Below, one piece after another: positions 7,874-16,010 of a stretch of DNA of 64,000 bases; the first letter of the stretch is position 1, and every line of letters begins with the position of its first letter. A model generated the notes under the pieces. That model worked only from the letters and a program-made list of their open reading frames with translations. It was not told the origin of the DNA and made no database searches. Source of the DNA: Nitrosopumilus ureiphilus (GTDB lineage Archaea > Thermoproteota > Nitrososphaeria > Nitrososphaerales > Nitrosopumilaceae); the NCBI RefSeq assembly GCF_013407185.1, contig NZ_CP026995.1, forward strand, positions 1,075,913 to 1,139,912, read 5' to 3'. A program made the position numbers and the translations under genes.

Positions 7874-9019
7874 TTATGACCGAGGTTTAACAATGACTTT
7901 TTCTTTTAGAGTCTCAAGTTTTTTTAGCAATTGATCTATTGTTTCTCCTTGTTTTGCAACTAAATTGAAATGACCTAATTTTCTTAATGGTTTTGAAATT
8001 TCTTTTCCATACATTTTCAAAAAAACATTTTCATCTGAGATATTTACTGGTGAGTATTTTCCTTCAAATGATACATCTCCCAAAATATTGTACATTATTG
8101 TAGGATGTATAAGTTCAGTATCTCCAAGATCAAGTCCTAAAATTGCTCGTAGATGTTGTTCGAATTGGGATGTTTTACTTGATTGCAATGTATGATGTCC
8201 TGAATTATGAACTCTGGGAGCAATCTCATTTATTACAACATCGTCATCTTGTGTTACAAACATCTCAATTCCAAAAATTCCTGCACCTCTCAGAACTTGC
8301 ATTGTTTTTTCAGCAATATGCTCTGCTTTTTTTGTAACTTCTTGGGATACTCTTGCTGGTGCAATAGTTTCACGTAAAATATTTTCTTCATGAATGTTTT
8401 CAACTAGAGGGTATGTTTTGATTTGTCCTTTAGTGTTTCTTGAAGCTATGACTGAAACTTCCATTTTAAATTGCATAAATTTCTCCAACAATAGTTTCTG
8501 TCCTTTAAAATAGTCAAATGCTTTTTCAATGTCTTTTTCTGAATTAATTTTAAAATTACCTCTTCCATCATAGGCATCTCTTCTTGCTTTGAGTAATGCC
8601 GGATATCCAAAATCTTGCAACCCATTTACTAAATCCTCCATAGCATCTATTTTTATAAATTCAGGAACTGGGATGTTATTTTCTTTCAAAAAAGATTTTT
8701 GTAAAAATTTGTCCTGAATAATTCTTAGTGTTTCAGGTGAGGGATTAACATCTGCATTTTTTTCTACAGACTTTAGCACTGTACTGTCCCCTGATTCAAT
8801 TTCATAAGTGATAATATCGGATTTATTAGCCAAATCAATAATGGCATTTTTATCTTTGAAATCGGCTACAATCTGTTCAGCACCTACTTGTGATGCAGGG
8901 CAATTCTCAGTAGGGTCTAAAACAATAATTTTTGATATGTGTTCTGGCATTTTTTTTGCTGCCTCCGTAATCATCATTCCAAGTTGTCCTCCACCAATAA
9001 TGCCGAGAATTTTTGCCAT
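7874..9019 (-). CDS. purK: N5-carboxyaminoimidazole ribonucleotide synthetase PurK
   Basis: ATP-grasp enzyme converting AIR, ATP and bicarbonate to N5-CAIR in purine synthesis. ILGIIGGGQLGMM at the N-terminus is the PurK signature. ARRDAYDGRGNF is the ATP-grasp loop, and VINEIAPRVHNSGHHTLQS is the strongly conserved metal/substrate region. The MAKILG start at 9019 is preferred over an upstream Met run, because the glycine loop normally lies within ten residues of the start. Divergent from purE across a 109-base shared promoter region. Confidence 0.93.
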   Translation of the reverse strand: MAKILGIIGGGQLGMMITEAAKKMPEHISKIIVLDPTENCPASQVGAEQIVADFKDKNAIIDLANKSDIITYEIESGDSTVLKSVEKNADVNPSPETLRIIQDKFLQKSFLKENNIPVPEFIKIDAMEDLVNGLQDFGYPALLKARRDAYDGRGNFKINSEKDIEKAFDYFKGQKLLLEKFMQFKMEVSVIASRNTKGQIKTYPLVENIHEENILRETIAPARVSQEVTKKAEHIAEKTMQVLRGAGIFGIEMFVTQDDDVVINEIAPRVHNSGHHTLQSSKTSQFEQHLRAILGLDLGDTELIHPTIMYNILGDVSFEGKYSPVNISDENVFLKMYGKEISKPLRKLGHFNLVAKQGETIDQLLKKLETLKEKVIVKPRS

Positions 9020-9128
9020 CACAACAATCATCAATCATCGATTAAAAATAGCTAATGTTGATTTGAACAATTTTGTTGGGGGTTTTCTAATAGTTATAGA
9101 TAATTACTCTCATGTTTTTTCTATTATT

Positions 9129-9704
9129 ATGACATATTCCAAAAAACCATTAGTTGGAATAATTATGGGATCTAGTTCAGACAGCCGAGTCATGCAAGGA
9201 GCATCAGAAATATTGGATCAATTTAAAATTAAACATGAAGATCAAATAGTTTCTGCACATCGTACTCCTTCGAGATTGGCAGAATATGCGCAGCATGCAG
9301 AAAAAATGGGATTTAGTGTAATTATTGCAGGTGCGGGAGGTGCCGCACATTTACCAGGAATGATTGCATCGCACACAGTAATTCCAGTGATTGGAGTTCC
9401 AATTCTAGTCTATAATGACAAACATCCGAAAAAAAATGACACTTCAAAATTTTCAGCATTTGGTGGATTAGATTCATTGTTGTCTATCACTGAAATGCCA
9501 TCAGGTTCTCCAGTTGTTGCAGTTGGAATAAACAAAGCTGGAAATGCTGCAATTTATGCAATGAAAATTATTGCTAATGAATTTCCAGAACTAAAAAAGA
9601 AGCTAGAACTACACAAATCCAATCAACATGACTCGGTCATTAAAGAATCTGAGCAATTAAAGAAAGAGGGGCTTTCTAAATTTGCCAAAAAAAAATTCAA
9701 ATGA
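9129..9704 (+). CDS. purE: N5-CAIR mutase PurE
   Basis: Class I PurE, 191 residues, converting N5-CAIR to CAIR. VGIIMGSSSDSRVMQGAS at the N-terminus is the phosphate-binding signature. SAHRTPSRLAEYA and IAGAGGAAHLPGMIASHT complete the active site. The ATG at 9129 (MTYSKK) is chosen because upstream codons overlap purK and are not PurE-like. A C-terminal basic extension of about 25 residues (KKEGLSKFAKKKFK) follows the usual end. Paired head to head with purK. Confidence 0.93.
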   Translation: MTYSKKPLVGIIMGSSSDSRVMQGASEILDQFKIKHEDQIVSAHRTPSRLAEYAQHAEKMGFSVIIAGAGGAAHLPGMIASHTVIPVIGVPILVYNDKHPKKNDTSKFSAFGGLDSLLSITEMPSGSPVVAVGINKAGNAAIYAMKIIANEFPELKKKLELHKSNQHDSVIKESEQLKKEGLSKFAKKKFK

Positions 9705-9706
9705 AA

Positions 9707-10915
9707 TTAAGTCATTAAAATAAATTGAATGTTCTTTTTCCTTAATGACTCTATTAACGAATCTGCTTGTGCTTGACCCTGTGTTTCTAGACTTAGTGTT
9801 ACTCCTGCTGAGCCTGCATTAACATTTGAACTGAGTCTGTCATGAACCACTTCAACAATATTTGCATTTGCAAGCGTTATTTCATCTACAATTTCCTTGA
9901 ACGCTCCTGGCCTATCTGGGAGTAATACGGATAATTTTAGTAATCTTCCCATTGCTGCCAATCCTTTGTCTACTATTTGACCTAAAAGATACATGTCTAC
10001 ATTCCCCCCTGCTAAAATTGCTACAACTTTCTTTCCCGGAGACGGTTTCTTTGAAATTAAATAGGCTAAACTTACAGCACCTGCAGGCTCTACAACAAAC
10101 TTCATACGCTCCATTAGCAGAAACATTGCTTTTGTAATTTCAGTATCATCTACAAGAACAATGTCATCTATTAGTTCTTTGATTATTCCAAAAGTTAACT
10201 GACCTGGAACTTTAACAGAAATTCCATCTGCAATAGTTCGTGCACCTCCACTTGCAGTAATTGAACCTTTTTTTAATGAATCATACATTGAAGGAAATGA
10301 TCTTGATTGAACGCCTATCACTTTGATGTCTGGGTTTTTTTCTTTTATTGCAATAAGAGTACCTGCAGCTAATCCGCCACCGCCTATTGGAACATAAACT
10401 TCATCAACATCAGGTAAATCTTCTAGAATCTCTAATCCTATCACACCTTGCGCCGCAATTATCTGAGGATCATCAAAAGCATGTATCATGGTAGCTCTTG
10501 TTTCTTTTGCTATCTCTTTTGCTTTGGCAGATGATTCGTCATAATTTGTTCCCTCCAAGATCACTTTTGCACCATATCCTTTTGTAGCAGATACTTTTGC
10601 AGGGGATGCATTTTTTGGCATTACAATAGTACATGGTATTTTTTCTAATGCTGATGCAAATGCAACACCTTGGGCATGGTTACCTGCTGATGCAGCAACA
10701 ACGCCGTATTTTTTCTCTTCAGATGATAATGATTGAATCTTGTAATATGCTCCACGAATTTTAAATGATCCAGTTTTTTGTCGAAATTCTGCTTTTAGAT
10801 AAACATCCGATTCTGTAAACTCACTAAACGTACTTGAATGTATTAGTGGGGTCTTTCTAATTTCATTACCTCGTAATGAATTTGCCTTTACAACTTCATC
10901 ATATGATGGATTCAT
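9707..10915 (-). CDS. ilvA: Threonine ammonia-lyase (threonine dehydratase)
   Basis: PLP enzyme of fold type II, 402 residues, deaminating threonine to 2-oxobutanoate for isoleucine synthesis. KAEFRQKTGSFKIRGAYYKI contains the PLP lysine, AASAGNHAQGVAFA is the substrate loop, and PIGGGGLAAGT binds the cofactor phosphate. Residues ~325-402 (LLPDRPGAFKEIVDEI) form an ACT domain, a usual site of allosteric control. Works upstream of ilvD at 43.9 kb. Converges on purE with 2 bases between. Confidence 0.92.
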   Translation of the reverse strand: MNPSYDEVVKANSLRGNEIRKTPLIHSSTFSEFTESDVYLKAEFRQKTGSFKIRGAYYKIQSLSSEEKKYGVVAASAGNHAQGVAFASALEKIPCTIVMPKNASPAKVSATKGYGAKVILEGTNYDESSAKAKEIAKETRATMIHAFDDPQIIAAQGVIGLEILEDLPDVDEVYVPIGGGGLAAGTLIAIKEKNPDIKVIGVQSRSFPSMYDSLKKGSITASGGARTIADGISVKVPGQLTFGIIKELIDDIVLVDDTEITKAMFLLMERMKFVVEPAGAVSLAYLISKKPSPGKKVVAILAGGNVDMYLLGQIVDKGLAAMGRLLKLSVLLPDRPGAFKEIVDEITLANANIVEVVHDRLSSNVNAGSAGVTLSLETQGQAQADSLIESLRKKNIQFILMT

Positions 10916-11037
10916 TGGAAATGTTGCTAATAAAATGCTGTATTTGACTTCTTCTATAGAAAAATTACAATTTTAGTCAAATTTCATGCCTAAATTTGCA
11001 GGAATGTCTAAATAGTTCAAAAATATGGTTCAAATTA

Positions 11038-11092
11038 TATCAAGGGATCGGAACTCCCCTTTGAGAAAATTCTCATTTTCCGGTTCCTTGAT
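11038..11092. other. Structured intergenic element or terminator
   Basis: Read on minus, ATCAAGG...CCTTGAT closes a stem that continues as AAC/GTT. Inside lies a second hairpin, GAGAA-TT-TTCTC. It directly follows the stop of the minus-strand gene ending at 11094 and precedes the ilvA start region. It may be a terminator or RNA-processing element, or a leader structure of ilvA. Confidence 0.4.
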
Positions 11093-11093
11093 C

Positions 11094-11942
11094 TTAATTT
11101 ATAATTTTTTCAAATTCGTCTAAACGTTTTAAAATATTTTTTTTAACTGGATCAGACATTTTTCTAGGATCAAACAATCCTTCCTTAATTTCATTTTTTA
11201 CAAATTCTAAATCAATTGTGCATAAACAACCTTCTTCACCTGAAACTAATCTTGCATCGTCTATCAAAACAGGACTTGTTTGATATGTTTCTATTAAAAG
11301 AGAATCTAATTCATTGAACAATTTTGTCTTTTTTTCTGATAATTCTTTAAAATCCACTCCTGCATCTTTTTCAATTTCAGCATATACCTTTTCTCTAAAC
11401 TCATCGTTTTCATAAAATACCTCAAATAATTTTTGATGATCAAAATCTTTGTAGCCCATTTCTTTTAATTTATTTAATACAAATTGATCACTATTATCTG
11501 AAAGTTCTCGTTCTTTATTTTTTGTCAAATCCACAATTTCTGCCAATTCTTTTTGACAATCAATTACCCTTTGATCTGGTTTGTAATATAATAAAACGTG
11601 AAATTGTATAGAGATATGTCCTGATATCAAATAACTACCTTCCATAATCTCAAATTTTGTAAAAATTCTTCTTAGATCCTCATTATTTGAAATCGATACA
11701 TCATGTACAGACCAATCTTTAAGTGAATCATTGATTTTTTGTAAATAACCCATCACTAGTTTAGGATCGAATGTTTTTTGTTCTGTAATGGTGGCATCTC
11801 CCAACATCACTTTTGTATCAATCATTTTTGTTAGATGAGTAATCTTTTCCAGGCATTTTTTTTGAATCCCTTCATTTTTTTGATTTAATAATTGAATGAA
11901 TTCATTGGGAGATCTTGTTCCTAAACGCACAAAAATTAACAA
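11094..11942 (-). CDS. Hypothetical soluble protein with coiled-coil segments
   Basis: A 282-residue acidic protein without a motif I recognise. Helical charged stretches (LAEIVDLTKNKERELSDNSD, FKELSEKKTKLFNELDSLL) suggest coiled coil in the middle. A C-terminal part, EEGCLCTIDLEFVKNEIKEG, holds two close cysteines. No signal peptide or membrane segment. Context gives no role. Confidence 0.7.
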   Translation of the reverse strand: MLIFVRLGTRSPNEFIQLLNQKNEGIQKKCLEKITHLTKMIDTKVMLGDATITEQKTFDPKLVMGYLQKINDSLKDWSVHDVSISNNEDLRRIFTKFEIMEGSYLISGHISIQFHVLLYYKPDQRVIDCQKELAEIVDLTKNKERELSDNSDQFVLNKLKEMGYKDFDHQKLFEVFYENDEFREKVYAEIEKDAGVDFKELSEKKTKLFNELDSLLIETYQTSPVLIDDARLVSGEEGCLCTIDLEFVKNEIKEGLFDPRKMSDPVKKNILKRLDEFEKIIN

Positions 11943-12001
11943 AATATTGCTCTCCTTAAACCTTCATCAATCTCTAAATATCCAAAATGGGTATTTTAGG
12001 C

Positions 12002-12124
12002 ATGGCTGAAACTCCTATCTCATGCATCCATTGTAATAAGCAAATTACTGAATATTATGATAAACTGTATAAGGGTATTAGAAACAAATGTCTAATCTAT
12101 GAGATTGATTTTCCTCTAGAGTGA
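12002..12124 (+). CDS. 40-residue protein with one CxxC pair
   Basis: Starts MAETPISCIHCNKQITEYYD and ends at TGA 12124, ten bases before the cyclase-domain gene on the same strand. One CIHC pair and a lone later cysteine could bind metal, perhaps as a dimer. The spacing suggests co-transcription with the cyclase gene. Confidence 0.5.
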   Translation: MAETPISCIHCNKQITEYYDKLYKGIRNKCLIYEIDFPLE

Positions 12125-12134
12125 TGATATTAAG

Positions 12135-12938
12135 ATGACTGAAAATATTGACAAAACCCAAGAATCCAATAAAACACCTGTACAAAATAATGATGTGGTA
12201 GATATGCTGCTAAGCAAAAACGAAGATCAAACAGTAGATTTTGAAACTATGATTTTAGAAACTCAAAAACGTGTATGGGGATCTCTCAAAAAAGGTTACG
12301 AGTATTCAGGAATGGCCGATGAGTCTGAAAAATTTCTAAGAAAAAATGTATTTGTAAAATTAGATATGGTTGTCGTGTATGTAGATTTGGTGGGCTCAAC
12401 TACTATGACCTTAGAAATGCCTGCTGAAAAAATTGCCATTATTGTCAGTTCATTCTCACAAGAGATGGCATCCGTTATCAGACACCATCAAGGGTATGTA
12501 TTGAAATTTGTAGGCGATGCAGTGATTGGGTATTTTGTTGCAGAAGGTAATTCATTATTGGCAGCGGATAATGCTGTAAATTGTGCAAAATCAATGATAT
12601 CTGTAATTCAAAAAGGGATCAATCCAATACTAAATCAATATGATTATCCAGACTTGATGGTGAAGATTGGAATCGATTTTGGACAAAACATTGTTGTAAG
12701 ATATGGTTCAGATGCAGAACATTCTCATGTAGACTTGATGGGGCCTGCTATGAATATTGCAGCAAAAATTCAAAACATGGCAAAACCTAATCAGATTTTA
12801 ATTGGAAGTGATGTGTATCAAAAATTACACCCTACATCTCAAAAACAATTCCTCGAAATCATTTGGAAGAATAATGAATGGCGATACAGATCAAGATTAA
12901 CTGGAGAGATTTACAAAGTGTATGAATTAAAAGGATAA
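12135..12938 (+). CDS. Class III adenylate/guanylate cyclase-domain protein
   Basis: A 267-residue cytosolic protein. Residues ~78-240 form a class III nucleotide cyclase domain: VVYVDLVGSTTMTLEMPAEK with metal aspartate D84, and LKFVGDAVIGYF with the second, D128. HVDLMGPAMNIAAKIQNMA matches the helix that normally carries the transition-state residues. The N-terminal ~75 residues have no membrane segment or known sensor domain. Both metal ligands are present, so activity is possible, but nucleotide choice (ATP or GTP) cannot be settled. Archaeal cAMP signalling is little understood. Confidence 0.85.
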   Translation: MTENIDKTQESNKTPVQNNDVVDMLLSKNEDQTVDFETMILETQKRVWGSLKKGYEYSGMADESEKFLRKNVFVKLDMVVVYVDLVGSTTMTLEMPAEKIAIIVSSFSQEMASVIRHHQGYVLKFVGDAVIGYFVAEGNSLLAADNAVNCAKSMISVIQKGINPILNQYDYPDLMVKIGIDFGQNIVVRYGSDAEHSHVDLMGPAMNIAAKIQNMAKPNQILIGSDVYQKLHPTSQKQFLEIIWKNNEWRYRSRLTGEIYKVYELKG

Positions 12939-12953
12939 ATTTGTCGATAGATT

Positions 12954-13100
12954 CTAAACAGTAAATTTGTCGGGACATTCAACATGTTCATAGTGATGCT
13001 CTGTAAATTTTTCTTGAACTACATAAATTACAATTTTATGTAGATCTTTTTCTTCGATGTCTTTTTTACATTTCAGACAAGTTTTTTTCGAATCAATCAT
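12954..13100 (-). CDS. 48-residue zinc-binding miniprotein
   Basis: MIDSKKTCLKCKKDIEEKD begins with a CLKC pair. EHHYEHVECPDKF supplies histidines and one more cysteine near the end, enough for a small metal site. Start ATG at 13100, stop TAG at 12954. It converges on the cyclase gene, leaving 15 bases. Function unknown. Confidence 0.55.
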   Translation of the reverse strand: MIDSKKTCLKCKKDIEEKDLHKIVIYVVQEKFTEHHYEHVECPDKFTV

Positions 13101-13205
13101 GCGTATAAGCGATCTAAATGTCGAATCTATAAGGATCAGCGATCAGCTCAATTTGAGCAAAAACGCCTGAGGTTTTACAAAACACTATATCAAACGCCTA
13201 AAGCA

Positions 13206-13616
13206 ATGCAGAAATATGGCAAATTTGAACCAATCATGTTGGATAATTTAGCAATAAAACACCTACAAGACCTTTATGGATTAAATCCAAATATTCCTCA
13301 CATGGCATTTCAATTTCCAAGATTGCCTCCAGGTCTTACAAATCCTATGTTCAAAATTTATGAAAATCCTATGAAAGAACAATTTTTAAAGAATGCCGGA
13401 ACAATAACCCAAAAACTTCAAGGATTCCAACAAATGTATCAACAACATGCAGCAGGATTGCTAACAATGAGTTCTGGAATAATTCCTCCAGGACACCCAC
13501 TATACACTAGACATAATTCTGTAGAAACACTTCAGAATGAAAATGACAAATTATTAAAAGAAAACTTGGAATTAAAGAAAAAATTAGATAAAGAATCAAA
13601 ACCTAAAAACCATTAA
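13206..13616 (+). CDS. Hypothetical protein with C-terminal coiled coil
   Basis: A 136-residue protein rich in Pro, Met and Gln in its first 90 residues (FPRLPPGLTNPMFKIYENPM), ending in a regular heptad stretch (VETLQNENDKLLKENLELKK). No membrane segment. It may be a scaffolding or assembly subunit. I considered a PhaE-like polymer-synthase partner because of the coiled coil, but nothing in the sequence shows that. TATA-like sequence lies about 25 bases upstream. Confidence 0.65.
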   Translation: MQKYGKFEPIMLDNLAIKHLQDLYGLNPNIPHMAFQFPRLPPGLTNPMFKIYENPMKEQFLKNAGTITQKLQGFQQMYQQHAAGLLTMSSGIIPPGHPLYTRHNSVETLQNENDKLLKENLELKKKLDKESKPKNH

Positions 13617-13686
13617 AAAAATAATTTATTTATTCTAAAATTTTTTCAGTAAGAATCCTTATTAGTTTCATAAATCAAGTCGCTTT

Positions 13687-14073
13687 ATGGTAAAAACTCC
13701 TGCTGACAAATGGAATGATACAGTAGTAAAATACAGGAAGCAATGTCAAAGCATTCTAAAATTATCCAATAGTATACGATATGTAGGAGTTGTTAACGCG
13801 TATGGTAGAACGTTAACGGGAATGCTCAAACCCAATCTAAAACCATTGTTAAAATCGGAACAAGTAAAGAATGAATTTTTCATCATATCTACATTAATGT
13901 CACTAAGAAAAGAGACTGTAAGTACAGTTGGAAAATTAGAACATGTAATTTTACAACATCAAAAAGTCACAATTGTAATATTGCAAAAAAACGATGTGAC
14001 ATTTTATGTTTCATTAGACAGAAAAGAAAAAGGCTTAGAAAAAATTCTTTCTTCGATTAAAAAGATAATCTGA
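13687..14073 (+). CDS. Roadblock/LC7-like protein (possibly DUF6659 type)
   Basis: A 128-residue protein with the alternating pattern of a roadblock/profilin-like fold: IRYVGVVNAYGRTLTGML near residue 35, VGKLEHVILQHQKVTIVI in the second half, and a final helix. A similar opening (HSIVTDTEGNILATSH) is seen in the gene at the right edge. In archaea such domains accompany small GTPases or act in two-component-like sensing. No GTPase gene is adjacent. Confidence 0.6.
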   Translation: MVKTPADKWNDTVVKYRKQCQSILKLSNSIRYVGVVNAYGRTLTGMLKPNLKPLLKSEQVKNEFFIISTLMSLRKETVSTVGKLEHVILQHQKVTIVILQKNDVTFYVSLDRKEKGLEKILSSIKKII

Positions 14074-14110
14074 TAGTTGTCTTTTAATAAGATTCAATGC
14101 TTTGGATAAT

Positions 14111-14443
14111 ATGAATAAATCTTTAGGAGATTATAATATAGAAAAATCTTCTTCACGTAACATTAGAAATATCGTATGGACAATGAAAAATCCAGTAAAT
14201 GCTGAAAAATCAAAAAATAAAAGAATAAATTCAGATAAAAAATTTCAAAATTCTTCCTTTACAAATATTATTTATGACTATAAACCAAAAATTAAATCAC
14301 ATGCTGAAAAAATTTTCAAAATTGAAAAAATTCACTTTGCTGAAAAATCAAAAAATAAAAGAATAAATTCAGATAAAAAATTTCAAAATTCTTCTGCATC
14401 AAATTGCAACATCAAACAGGGGTTCAAAAGACCTGGAAGATAA
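14111..14443 (+). CDS. Lys/Asn-rich protein with an internal duplicated segment
   Basis: A low-complexity frame of about 110 residues, very rich in Lys, Asn and Ser. AEKSKNKRINSDKKFQNSS occurs twice because of a 56-base exact duplication. A TTG at 14102 is an alternative start. It may be a real basic nucleic-acid-binding protein or a decaying gene. No motif is recognised. Confidence 0.4.
   Translation: MNKSLGDYNIEKSSSRNIRNIVWTMKNPVNAEKSKNKRINSDKKFQNSSFTNIIYDYKPKIKSHAEKIFKIEKIHFAEKSKNKRINSDKKFQNSSASNCNIKQGFKRPGR
14201..14394 (+). repeat. 56-base direct repeat, two copies
   Basis: Bases 14201-14256 and 14339-14394 are identical (GCTGAAAAATC...AAAATTCTTC). They are offset by 138 bases, a multiple of three, so the frame is kept. 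This is a recent tandem-type duplication inside the Lys/Asn-rich gene. Confidence 0.9.
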
Positions 14444-14525
14444 ACATCTCAAAATAAAATACGTTTAATTTGAAAATTCATGAAAAATAAAAGATTCAGA
14501 TTATTCTTTCTATTAAAAAGATAAC

Positions 14526-14939
14526 CTAGGAAGGTGTAAATCCGTGATATCCGCCTGTCTGCTGAGCCTTATCCTCAAAGTTTGGTTCAAACAATGAAAT
14601 CAGATAGTCATCAGGATCTAAAATTACTGCATTCTTTCCTGCATCTCTTTCTACAATGTCCCGATGAATTCTTACACCTTTCTCTTTTAATTCATCAATT
14701 GCAGATTTTACATCGCCAACAAGAAATCCTATTGTAATTCCATTATCAATGGAACTTCCAACATGTTGTGCCGTCAATGATGCTGGATGTAAACTCAACA
14801 TGGCTCCAGAAGTGCCCAAATCAACCCAGGACCTTCTTTGATTTTTGATTGGAAGTCCGATGAGTTCATGATAGAACTGTATGGATTTGTCTATATCTTT
14901 TACAGCCAATATGACATTTCCAACTTTTTTGATATTCAC
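14526..14939 (-). CDS. VOC-superfamily (glyoxalase/dioxygenase-like) protein
   Basis: A 137-residue protein with the paired beta-alpha-beta-beta-beta modules of the vicinal oxygen chelate superfamily: VGNVILAVKDIDKSIQFYHE then LIGLPI at the start, and KNAVILDPDDYLISLFEP near the end. Metal ligands would be His/Glu at module ends; E in LFEP is visible. Substrate unknown; glyoxalase I, methylmalonyl-CoA epimerase or a resistance-type protein are possible. Confidence 0.85.
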   Translation of the reverse strand: MNIKKVGNVILAVKDIDKSIQFYHELIGLPIKNQRRSWVDLGTSGAMLSLHPASLTAQHVGSSIDNGITIGFLVGDVKSAIDELKEKGVRIHRDIVERDAGKNAVILDPDDYLISLFEPNFEDKAQQTGGYHGFTPS

Positions 14940-14973
14940 AGATACCCTACCTCAAAGTTGTTTAAATCCATTG

Positions 14974-15192
14974 TCATTGAACTTCCACCATGGTTTCAGT
15001 CCTTTCAACCCCGCTAATTTTTTGAATAAGTGTAGCTACTTCTTTTATCTGGCCCAATTGCTCAACATCAATAATGGCAACTGCGTCAAATTGACCGCTT
15101 GTAGGAAATGAATCAGAAACTGATGGTATTTTTCTTAGTCTGGCAGCAATGAGTTTTTTGGGAGATTTTACCAAAATTATTGCCCTTACCAT
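14974..15192 (-). CDS. Stand-alone Lrp/AsnC ligand-binding (RAM) protein
   Basis: A 72-residue protein equal to one RAM domain (alpha-beta sandwich of Lrp/AsnC regulators) without the DNA-binding HTH. SGQFDAVAIIDVEQLGQIKE fits the conserved 'tG.yD....v' core, and VERTETMVEV the last strand. Such proteins can bind amino acids and form oligomers with full-length regulators. Overlaps the next RAM gene by 7 bases. Confidence 0.85.
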   Translation of the reverse strand: MVRAIILVKSPKKLIAARLRKIPSVSDSFPTSGQFDAVAIIDVEQLGQIKEVATLIQKISGVERTETMVEVQ

Positions 15193-15425
15193 CCTAGATT
15201 AACCTCCACTTCAATTAGGGTCTCAGTGGTAACAATGTCTTTTATTTTTTTAAAATCAATAACCATTCCATTAATTTCATCAATATTTCCTTGTAGAATT
15301 ACGCTAATGTCTGCCCTTCCTGTAACAACCATGATTTGTTTGATGATCTTCCGTTTTTTCTTTAATATTTGGACAACAGAATCAACCTTGCCTGGTTTTA
15401 CAGTAATTAGACATAATGCACGCAT
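15186..15425 (-). CDS. Second stand-alone RAM-domain protein
   Basis: A 79-residue paralogue of its neighbour: VVTGRADISVILQGNIDEIN holds the core, and IVTTETLIEVEV the final strand. No HTH is fused. The overlap with the downstream RAM gene points to co-translation, and the two may form a hetero-oligomer. Confidence 0.85.
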   Translation of the reverse strand: MRALCLITVKPGKVDSVVQILKKKRKIIKQIMVVTGRADISVILQGNIDEINGMVIDFKKIKDIVTTETLIEVEVNLGW

Positions 15426-15459
15426 ACTTAGTGTATGTTATAGGATCGGATAAAGATTC

Positions 15460-15747
15460 CTAGTCAAAGGCTTCTTGGGATCTTGCTTCTTCAAGATAGG
15501 CTCTTCTTTCTTCGTTTACCTTCTCTTGATCAATTTCAATATCATCATCTACTATGACAATTCCCATGTCACTGATTGGTTCTTCTTTTGATTTTTTACT
15601 CTTTGATTTTGTAGTTTTTGCTTTTGGTTTAGAAGTTTTTCCAGTTTTTGCTTTATCTGTTTTTAATTTTGTTGTTTTTGCTTTAGTGGTTGTTTTCTTT
15701 ACTGGTGCTTTTTTTGCGTCTTTTTTTACAGCCCTTTTTTCAGCCAT
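15460..15747 (-). CDS. Lys/Thr-rich tail protein, H1-like composition
   Basis: A 95-residue protein. The first ~60 residues are a basic Lys-Thr-Pro-Ala low-complexity tail (KKAPVKKTTTKAKTTKLKTD) like eukaryotic H1 tails. The last ~35 are acidic (IVIVDDDIEIDQEKVNEERR). The basic part could bind DNA or RNA. Not assignable to a family. Confidence 0.7.
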   Translation of the reverse strand: MAEKRAVKKDAKKAPVKKTTTKAKTTKLKTDKAKTGKTSKPKAKTTKSKSKKSKEEPISDMGIVIVDDDIEIDQEKVNEERRAYLEEARSQEAFD

Positions 15748-15893
15748 GAATGTCGAAAAACAAGAGTTTGCCTTGTTTTTAAAGATTTTGTATGATTGAA
15801 TAACTTTGAGAAAGGTTCATGAGATATGGTTGAAATTATTTTTGATATTACTCATTTTTAAAATGACAAAAAATAGTATATGGATTTAAAAGA

Positions 15894-15967
15894 TGCCAGG
15901 GGCGGGATTTGAACGCGCGACAGCCCGGTCTTCAGCCGAGTGCTCTCCCAGGCTGAGCTACCCTGGC
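15894..15967 (-). tRNA. tRNA-Phe (GAA)
   Basis: A full cloverleaf of 74 bases on minus: acceptor GCCAGGG/CCCTGGC, D arm GCTC/GAGC, anticodon loop CTGAAGA giving GAA, T loop TTCAAAT, discriminator A, no CCA encoded. The T stem GCGCG/CCCGC has a C-C mismatch at the 52:62 pair. No intron in the anticodon loop. Confidence 0.95.
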
Positions 15968-16010
15968 ACTGAGAAAAATGCAATCAATTGAGGAATTAAA
16001 GTTTGTCTTT

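Noticed and set aside
13206-13616. PhaE-like polyhydroxyalkanoate synthase subunit
   Set aside because: Only the coiled coil agrees; no phaC nearby and no PhaE motif.
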